NCBI RefSeq assembly: GCF_003710085.1
Contig: NZ_CP033324.1
Location: 930,001-994,000, forward strand
Direction: 5' to 3'
Source: Nocardioides pantholopis
Lineage (GTDB): Bacteria > Actinomycetota > Actinomycetes > Propionibacteriales > Nocardioidaceae
Length of the DNA: 64,000 nucleotides
Of this stretch, positions 58,581-64,000 are shown in pieces; the stretch's first letter is position 1; each line of letters begins with the position of its first letter. Position numbers and translations under genes: made by a program. Below the pieces are notes generated by a model that saw only the letters and a program-made list of their open reading frames with translations, ran no database searches and had not been told where the DNA came from.

Positions 58581-58745
58581 TACGCCGAGTCCTGCCCGAC
58601 CGCCCCCGGCCACCAGAAGCACTTCACGGGCAGGAGTGGGGGACCCACCGGTTCCACGCGGTCCACGGACCGCTCGGGGTGAAGCCGCCGAGAGGCGGCC
58701 GGGCACCTTCCTCGCCCGAACCCGACAGCTCACCTCACAGGCGTG
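58581..58745 (+). promoter_or_regulatory. c-di-AMP riboswitch (ydaO/yuaA motif)
   Basis: The leader of the NlpC/P60 gene holds the conserved ydaO blocks in order: GGGGGACCCACCGG (58638-58651), GGGGTGAAGCCG (58676-58687) and CCGAACCCGACAGCTCACCT (about 58716-58735). P1 can form between ACGCC (58582-58586) and GGCGT (58740-58744), just before the GGGAAGGGA ribosome binding site. In streptomycetes this class sits upstream of cell-wall hydrolases (rpfA and NlpC/P60 genes) and shuts expression when c-di-AMP is high. Confidence 0.92.
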
Positions 58746-58758
58746 GGAAGGGATTCTC

Positions 58759-59388
58759 ATGTCCACGTACCTGTCCTCCTGCCTGCGCGCCGGCGTCCGC
58801 GTCGTCGGCGCCGGCGCCCTCGCCGCCGGTCTGATGACCGCAGCCCCGGCTCCCACCGCCACCGCCACCGCCGCCTCGGCCAACCCGGCGGTCGCTCCCG
58901 CCGCGGCCGACCAGCGCACCCAGGCCCAGCGCACCAAGACCCAGCGCGCCAAGGCCCAGCGCGCCAAGGCCCAGCGCCGGGCCGCGGCCCGCCAGACCCA
59001 CCGCCGCCAGGTGGCCCGCAAGATCAGCAACGCGGTCAACACCGCGCGTCGCCAGAAGGGCGACCGCTACCAGTACGGCGCCTCCGGGCCGAACGCGTTC
59101 GACTGCTCCGGACTGATGTACTACTCGTTCCGCCGGGCCGGCTTCCGCGGCATCCCGCGGACCTCCTCGGCCCAGGCCGGCTTCGCCAAGCGGATCGCGC
59201 GCAAGAGCATGCGCAAGGGCGACATGGTGTTCTTCACCGGCAGCGGCGGCGTCTACCACGTCGGCGTGTTCACCGGCTGGGAGCGCGGCCGCCGGATGAT
59301 CGTGCACGCGCCGTACGGCAACCAGCGGGTGCAGCGCGCCCCGATCTGGACGAACTCCTGGTTCCCCGGGACGCTGCGCTTCAAGTAA
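58759..59388 (+). CDS. Secreted NlpC/P60 peptidoglycan endopeptidase
   Basis: A 209-residue exported cysteine peptidase cleaving peptidoglycan stem peptides. Signal peptide about 1-40 (LAAGLMTAAPAPTATA); a basic repeat region 52-80 built of QRTKAQ/QRAKAQ units; then the NlpC/P60 domain with Cys116 in NAFDCSGLMYYSF, His167 in YHVGVFTG and a third polar residue His183 in HAPYG. The ydaO riboswitch ties its expression to c-di-AMP, a signal of wall and osmotic state. GGGAAGGGA lies 6 nt before the ATG. Confidence 0.93.
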   Translation: MSTYLSSCLRAGVRVVGAGALAAGLMTAAPAPTATATAASANPAVAPAAADQRTQAQRTKTQRAKAQRAKAQRRAAARQTHRRQVARKISNAVNTARRQKGDRYQYGASGPNAFDCSGLMYYSFRRAGFRGIPRTSSAQAGFAKRIARKSMRKGDMVFFTGSGGVYHVGVFTGWERGRRMIVHAPYGNQRVQRAPIWTNSWFPGTLRFK

Positions 59389-59406
59389 GGCCGACGCGGC
59401 CGGGCG

Positions 59407-60336
59407 CTACGCCCGCTCGGCCCGCGCCAGCAGCCGGCGGGCGCGGTGCGCCATCGGGGTGTCCACCATCCGGCCGTCCAGCTGCACGGCGGCGGTCCCG
59501 GCCCGCTCGGCCTCGGCCAGCGCGGCGAGCACCGCGCGGGCGTGCTCGACCTCCGCGGGGGTGGGCCCGAACGCCTCGCTGAGCACCGGGACCTGGGCGG
59601 GGTGGATGCACAGGGCGCCGACGTACCCGAACGCGCGCGAGCGCTGCGCGTCGCGCTCCAGCGCCGGCAGGTCGCGGAAGTTGGCCAGGGTGCCGAGCAG
59701 CCCGTACGGCGCCAGGCCGTGGGCGCGCGCCGCGCACAGCACCAGCCCGTGCGCCCAGCGCAGGTCGAAGTCGGGCGCGGCCGGATCGATCTCCAGCTCC
59801 GCCGAGAGGTCCTCGGTGCCGAGCATCAGCGCGACCGTCCGGGCTCCAGCGGCGGCGATGTCGGCGACCGCGAGCAGGCCGCGGGGGGTCTCCACCAGCA
59901 GCTGCACCTCGGTGCGGCCCGGCGGTACGCCGTGGTCGTCCTCGGCCCGGTCGAGCAGCGCGTCGACCTCGCCCACCCGGTCGGCAGACTCGACCTTCGG
60001 CACCAGCACGCCGTCCGCGCCGGCCGCCACGGCGGCGTCGACGTCGACCGCGAGGTCGGCGTCCGCGTTCACCCGGACCAGCACGTGCAGGCCGGCGCGG
60101 GCCGCCCGGATCGCGGCGACCGCGTCCGCGAGGCCCGCCCGGGCGGCGGGGCGGGCCGCCGGTGCCACGCTGTCCTCGAGGTCCACGATCACCGCGTCCG
60201 CCCCGGCCAGCGCGGCCTTGGCGGCCCGCTCGGGCCGGTTGGCCGGCACGAAGAGCTGGGTCCGCCGCGTCAGCGCGGCCTCGGTGCCCGCAGGGCTCGC
60301 GGGGCTCGCAGGGCCCGCCGGGCTCGCGGGGCTCAC
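59407..60336 (-). CDS. HpcH/HpaI (CitE-like) CoA-ester lyase
   Basis: A 309-residue TIM-barrel enzyme of the citrate lyase beta-subunit family, which cleaves or hydrolyses malyl-, citramalyl- or beta-methylmalyl-CoA. Motifs: TRRTQLFVPANRPERAAKA (CoA-binding Arg), VIVDLEDSVAP (metal Glu/Asp), LVETPRGLL (metal Glu) and MLGTEDLSAEL. The first 18 residues are SPA/SPAG repeats from 9-bp DNA repeats. The GTG start overlaps the stop of the CoA-transferase gene by 4 bp, so transferase and lyase are coupled. Stand-alone CitE-like proteins without CitD/CitF do not belong to citrate lyase itself. Confidence 0.88.
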   Translation of the reverse strand: MSPASPAGPASPASPAGTEAALTRRTQLFVPANRPERAAKAALAGADAVIVDLEDSVAPAARPAARAGLADAVAAIRAARAGLHVLVRVNADADLAVDVDAAVAAGADGVLVPKVESADRVGEVDALLDRAEDDHGVPPGRTEVQLLVETPRGLLAVADIAAAGARTVALMLGTEDLSAELEIDPAAPDFDLRWAHGLVLCAARAHGLAPYGLLGTLANFRDLPALERDAQRSRAFGYVGALCIHPAQVPVLSEAFGPTPAEVEHARAVLAALAEAERAGTAAVQLDGRMVDTPMAHRARRLLARAERA

Positions 60337-61580
60337 GGGGCGCCCGGGATCGGGGCGGCGGGGCCGGCCGGGCCGTCGGTGACGCCGGCGGCGCGGAGCT
60401 CGGCGAGCTCGGCGGCGTCCAGGCCCAGGTCACGGCCGAGCACCTCGTCGGTGTCGGCGCCGACGTCGGCCGGCCCGAGGCGGCCGATGCTGGTCTCCGC
60501 CTCCTGGAAGCGGGGGTAGATCCCGGTCATCGCCATCGGGCCGAGGTCGGGGTCCTCGACGGTGGCGATCGAGCCGCGGTGCACGACCTGGGGGTTGTCC
60601 AGCATCGTCGCGACCGACTCCAGCGGCCCCACCGCGCAGCCGCCGGCGGTCAGCTCGCTCAGTGCGGTCTCGCGGTCCCGCTGGGCGCACCAGTCCGAGA
60701 TCAGCGTGTCCAGGGCCTCCACGTGCTCGCGCCGCTCGGCGTTCGTGGCGAAGCGCGGGTCGGCGACCAGCTCCTCGCCGCCGATCGTGCGCAGCACGTT
60801 CACGGCCATCGCCTGGGTGCTGCCGGACAGCGCGATCCACAGCCCGTCGCGGCACTGGTAGCTGCCCCGCGGCGCGGCCGGCCCGTACCGGTTGCCGGTG
60901 CGGCCGTGCTCGGTGCCGAGCTGCTGGTACTCCAGGATGTTGATCTCGACGAGCTTGAGTGCCGCCTCGTAGATCGCCAGGTCGATGACGTCACCGGTGC
61001 CGGTGGCATGGCGCCGCTGCACCGCCGCGAGCACCGAGGTGGCGCCGAGGTTCCCGGCCATGATGTCGGCGAGCGGATAGGCCGGCAGCAGCGGCGGACG
61101 GTCCTCGTAGCCGGAGACCGACGCGAGGCCGGCCAGCGCCTCGGCCAGGGTGCCGAAGCCGGGCTGCGCGGCGTACGGCCCGTCCTGGCCGTAGGCGGTC
61201 ACCCGCAGCACGATCAGCCGCGGGTTGATCGCCCGCAGGTCGTCCGGGGCCAGGCCCCACCGCTCGAGGGTGCCCGGCCGGAAGTTCTCCACCACCACGT
61301 CGAACCGCTCGATCCACCGGCGCAGCAGGTCCTTGCCCTCGGGGCGGCGCAGGTCGAGCGAGACGCTCCTCTTTCCGCGGCTCAGCGCCTTCCAGTACAG
61401 GCCGTGGCCGTCCTTCTGGGCGCCGAAGCGCCGCACGTGGTCGCCGGGACCGGGCATCTCGACCTTGACGACCTCGGCGCCGTAGTCGGCGAGCAGCGTC
61501 GCCGCCAGCGGAGCCGCGATCATCGTGGACAGGTCGAGCACCCGCAGGCCGGCCAGCGGCGCCCGGGACGAGTCGTTCAT
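60333..61580 (-). CDS. CaiB/BaiF family III CoA-transferase
   Basis: A 415-residue enzyme that moves CoA between carboxylic acids through an aspartyl-CoA intermediate. The catalytic Asp172 is in AYPLADIMAG. Other family blocks are PLAGLRVLDLSTMIAAPLA at the start, DVVVENFRPGTLERWGL, and GRTGNRYGPAAPRGSYQCRDGLW. The coupled CitE-like lyase suggests the acid is a hydroxy- or methyl-dicarboxylate (citramalate, malate, itaconate type). GAGAGGAA upstream supports the ATG at 61580. Confidence 0.92.
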   Translation of the reverse strand: MNDSSRAPLAGLRVLDLSTMIAAPLAATLLADYGAEVVKVEMPGPGDHVRRFGAQKDGHGLYWKALSRGKRSVSLDLRRPEGKDLLRRWIERFDVVVENFRPGTLERWGLAPDDLRAINPRLIVLRVTAYGQDGPYAAQPGFGTLAEALAGLASVSGYEDRPPLLPAYPLADIMAGNLGATSVLAAVQRRHATGTGDVIDLAIYEAALKLVEINILEYQQLGTEHGRTGNRYGPAAPRGSYQCRDGLWIALSGSTQAMAVNVLRTIGGEELVADPRFATNAERREHVEALDTLISDWCAQRDRETALSELTAGGCAVGPLESVATMLDNPQVVHRGSIATVEDPDLGPMAMTGIYPRFQEAETSIGRLGPADVGADTDEVLGRDLGLDAAELAELRAAGVTDGPAGPAAPIPGAP

Positions 61581-61631
61581 GGGGGAGTGGTTCCTCTCTT
61601 CAGTGCTGCAGTGATTCAGGGGTCGGGGGCG

Positions 61632-62558
61632 TCAGCGGCGGACCGGGGTGATGCCGGCCCAGTCGCCACGGTCGGCCATCCGGTGGACGGCGTCGACCAC
61701 GGCGTCCCGCACGGCCAGCACGGCCAGGCGGGGCTCGTAGAACTCGGGGGCCACGCAGGCCGCGACGGTGCGGCGTACGGCGGGCTCCAGCGGCCGGAAG
61801 GCCAGCGGCGGACCGGCGTACGCCGATGCGGCCGAGCGCGGCAGGACGGCGCTGGCCTCGCCGCGCTGGGCGATCCGCACCATGGCGGCCAGCGACTCGA
61901 CGTCGGCCACGACGTTCGGCACCACCCCGGCAGCGGCGAAGGACCGCTCGACCAGGTCGCGCAGGTTGCTGCGCTCCCCGGGGGCGACCAGCGGCCGCCC
62001 GGCCAGGTCCCGCGGGTGCGCCGGCTCGAGCGAGGGGTCGGCCGCGGCGGCGCTGACCCAGAACAGCTCCTCCTCGTAGAGGGCTACCTCGCCGGGTCGC
62101 TCGCGGTCGTCGTCGCGGAAGAGCACCGCGAGGTCCAGGCGGCCCCGGCCGAGCAGCTCCTGGATGTAGCCGCTCATCGACTCGAACAGCTCCAGGCGGA
62201 CGCCGGGGTGCCGCTCGCGCACCAGCGGGACCAGCTCGGGGACCAGGCCGGCGGCCACCGTCGCCGGCAGCCCGACCGAGACGCTGCCGCGCAGGTCGCG
62301 GGTGCCGCCCCCGAGGGACTCGCCGAGGCGGTCGACCTGACGCACGATCTGCTGGGCGCCGCGGTAGAGCTCGAGCCCGGCGGCGGTCGGCTCCACCCCG
62401 CGCGGCCCGCGCTCGAGGAGCCGGCGGCCGACCTCCTTCTCCAGCTGCGCCATCCGCTGGCTCATCGCCGGCTGGGAGACCCCGGCCCCGACCGCGGCGC
62501 GGGACAGGCTGCCGGCGTCGACGACCCGGATGAAGTCCCTCAGCGGGCCGATGTCCAT
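61632..62558 (-). CDS. LysR-family transcriptional regulator
   Basis: A 308-residue regulator. N-terminal winged HTH (residues 4-63: FIRVVDAGSLSRAAVGAGVSQPAMSQRMAQLEKEV) and a LysR substrate-binding domain (about 90-300). Unusually it is not divergent from its likely targets but lies between the permease gene upstream and the transferase gene downstream on the same strand. It probably senses the acid that the cluster uses. Confidence 0.9.
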   Translation of the reverse strand: MDIGPLRDFIRVVDAGSLSRAAVGAGVSQPAMSQRMAQLEKEVGRRLLERGPRGVEPTAAGLELYRGAQQIVRQVDRLGESLGGGTRDLRGSVSVGLPATVAAGLVPELVPLVRERHPGVRLELFESMSGYIQELLGRGRLDLAVLFRDDDRERPGEVALYEEELFWVSAAAADPSLEPAHPRDLAGRPLVAPGERSNLRDLVERSFAAAGVVPNVVADVESLAAMVRIAQRGEASAVLPRSAASAYAGPPLAFRPLEPAVRRTVAACVAPEFYEPRLAVLAVRDAVVDAVHRMADRGDWAGITPVRR

Positions 62559-62589
62559 GCCCGGCCTCCGGCGGCGTACCGGCGCCGCG

Positions 62590-63945
62590 TCATGCGGGCA
62601 CCAGGAACCCCAGCACGATGATGATCGGCAGCGCGATCAGCGACGCGAGGCCGGTGACCAGCGTCAGGGCCTTGAGCGCTCCCTGGGTCGAGACGCCCAG
62701 CAGGCTCTGGAACATCCAGAAGAAGTTGCTGTTCACCTGCAGGGCGAACAGGGCGCCGGCGCCGATGGCCAGGGCGACGACGACCGGGGCCACGTCGAGC
62801 GAGCCCAGGACCGGCGTGATGATGCCGGCGGCAGCGATCGCGGCGACCGAGATCGAGCCGATCGCGAAGTGCAGCAGGGCCGCGATCAGCCAGGCCAGCA
62901 GGATCGTGAGCACCACGGGGGCGCCCGCCTCGGCCGAGAACAGGTCGCCGAGCACGTCGGCCAGGTCGGTCTCGCCGATCACCGCGCCCAGCGAGCCGCC
63001 GACGCCGGTGATCAGCAGGATCTGGCCGGTGGTGTTGAGGCCACGGCCGATCGCGTCGTCGGTCCGCTCGCGGCCCAGGCTGGTGCGGGACAGGACGTAG
63101 GCCCCGACCAGGCCGACGAAGAGCGCGAAGACCGCGTTGCCGACGAACGCGGTGACCTCGTTGTCGAAGCCGGCGGTCTCGGCGATCGCGCCGAAGGCGA
63201 TCATCAGCAGCGGCACCAGGATCGGCAGCAGCGACACGGCCAGCGGCGGGGTGGAGGCGCGGGTCTCCTCCTGCTCGGCCTGCACCTGCTCCTCCTCCAG
63301 GAGCGCGGCGCTCGCGTGCTCGTCACGCTCGGGCTTCCAGAAGCCGGCGTCGAGGATCAGCTTGAAGGCGAACGTCGTGAGGACCGCGGTCAGCGGCGCC
63401 ACGATCAGGCCGAAGAGCAGCATCTCGCCGAGCGGGATGTCGAGCAGACCCGCGATCGAGAGGGTCCCGAGGCCGGGGATCATGAAGACGTAGCCGACCA
63501 GGATGCCGGCGGTGAGCGAGCCGGCCAGGAGCGGCAGGCCGTTCTTGCCCAGCTGCGGCGCGGCGGACCGGGCCAGCGGCGCGGCCAGGACCAGCTGGAC
63601 GTCGACGTAGATCGAGGGGAACAGCGTGGTGAGCGCCGCGCTGATCGCGTACGGCAGCCGGCGCGCGCCGAGCAGGCGCAGCAGCAGGCCGACGAGGTTC
63701 TGCAGCGCGCCGAGCGCGAAGAGCAGCGACCCGACCAGGACGCCGAAGCCGATCAGCAGCCCGACCTCGGCCATGATCTCGCCGAACCCGAGGGCGATCG
63801 CGTCCAGGGTCCCGGTCAGGCCGACACCGGCCGCGAGGCCGAGGTAGAGCGAGCCGACCACCAGCGCGATGACGGGCTCGACCTTGACCCAGATGATGAG
63901 GACCAGCACCGCGGCGATGGCGATGCAGGCGTGCAGGATGGTCAT
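62590..63945 (-). CDS. GntP/CitMHS-type permease
   Basis: A 451-residue membrane transporter with about 12 spans and a charged central loop (residues 205-235, ERDEHASAALLEEEQVQAEQ). The GntP-like architecture includes GVGGSLGAVIGETDLADVL, ALLHFAIGSISVAAIAAAGIITPVL and QVNSNFFWMFQSLLGVS. The family imports gluconate or other hydroxy acids with protons. As the first gene of the cluster it likely brings in the substrate of the CoA-transferase. GAGAAGGAGCC just upstream of the ATG at 63945 is a good ribosome binding site. Confidence 0.88.
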   Translation of the reverse strand: MTILHACIAIAAVLVLIIWVKVEPVIALVVGSLYLGLAAGVGLTGTLDAIALGFGEIMAEVGLLIGFGVLVGSLLFALGALQNLVGLLLRLLGARRLPYAISAALTTLFPSIYVDVQLVLAAPLARSAAPQLGKNGLPLLAGSLTAGILVGYVFMIPGLGTLSIAGLLDIPLGEMLLFGLIVAPLTAVLTTFAFKLILDAGFWKPERDEHASAALLEEEQVQAEQEETRASTPPLAVSLLPILVPLLMIAFGAIAETAGFDNEVTAFVGNAVFALFVGLVGAYVLSRTSLGRERTDDAIGRGLNTTGQILLITGVGGSLGAVIGETDLADVLGDLFSAEAGAPVVLTILLAWLIAALLHFAIGSISVAAIAAAGIITPVLGSLDVAPVVVALAIGAGALFALQVNSNFFWMFQSLLGVSTQGALKALTLVTGLASLIALPIIIVLGFLVPA

Positions 63946-64000
63946 GAGGCTCCTTCTCGATCACCTGGCGGCCCCGTCGGCGGCCGTGACGAGGGTCGAG

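Noticed and set aside
59407..60336. Citrate lyase beta subunit
   Set aside because: CitD and CitF are absent and the gene is coupled to a CoA-transferase, so a stand-alone acyl-CoA lyase is more likely.
1..64000. tRNA, rRNA, transposase or complete insertion sequence
   Set aside because: I looked for these by eye and saw none; short RNA genes could still be missed without a covariance search.

Overview
The window is very GC-rich (roughly 70 % or more), densely coded on both strands, and full of GTG starts and 4-bp ATGA/GTGA gene overlaps. It carries actinobacterial marker families: DUF3117, DUF6912, DUF2505, a DUF222/HNH 13E12-type nuclease, the ~1620-residue NAD-glutamate dehydrogenase, an actinobacterial T-box upstream of ileS and a C50 carotenoid operon. 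It looks like chromosomal DNA of a Nocardioides-like actinomycete (Propionibacteriales). I see no rRNA, tRNA, CRISPR array, prophage or complete insertion sequence.

Layout. 0-5.5 kb: tail of a flavoprotein, a patatin-like lipase, a DinB-type protein and ileS with a translational T-box leader. 5.6-18.3 kb: a block with the same gene types and order as the mycobacterial dapE-to-htrA region (dapE, LOG-type nucleosidase, DivIVA-like protein, DUF3117, then O-methyltransferase / sigE / anti-sigma / htrA), interrupted by a carboxypeptidase, an enoyl-CoA hydratase, pepA and a MarR/MMPL pair. 18.3-25.9 kb: a BldC-like regulator, an orphan SAF/CpaE-like pair, a WS/DGAT-type acyltransferase, proline and tryptophan catabolic genes. 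26-30.9 kb: the giant glutamate dehydrogenase. 31-38.1 kb: a GT2 and membrane protein facing an unbroken seven-gene carotenoid operon (idi-crtE-crtB-crtI-crtYe-crtYf-crtEb). 38.2-41.6 kb: an amidase and an ABC-2 exporter. 42-46 kb: a transporter, a VOC protein and a LexA-controlled DUF222/HNH gene bracketed by dispersed repeats. 45.9-52 kb: Ku, a flavin monooxygenase / sodium symporter / epimerase operon, and separate NHEJ ligase and polymerase genes. 52.3-59.4 kb: SipW-like signal peptidase, two-component system with a degenerate kinase, spermidine-synthase-like protein, secreted M28 peptidase, HAD phosphatase and an NlpC/P60 hydrolase under a c-di-AMP (ydaO) riboswitch. 59.4-64 kb: a CoA-ester lyase / CoA-transferase / LysR / GntP permease cluster.

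Working together: sigE, its zinc anti-sigma factor and HtrA form an envelope-stress module. Ku plus ligase and polymerase give bacterial NHEJ, and the SOS-boxed HNH gene adds a second DNA-damage-linked locus. The carotenoid genes carry IPP/DMAPP to a C50 pigment. The last cluster probably imports and activates a C4/C5 carboxylic acid as a CoA ester and cleaves it. Two riboswitches, one near-perfect LexA box, an ECF-type promoter and a recurring -10 hexamer placed 5-7 nt before many start codons (leaderless transcripts) are the main regulatory signals. At least four repeat families lie between genes.
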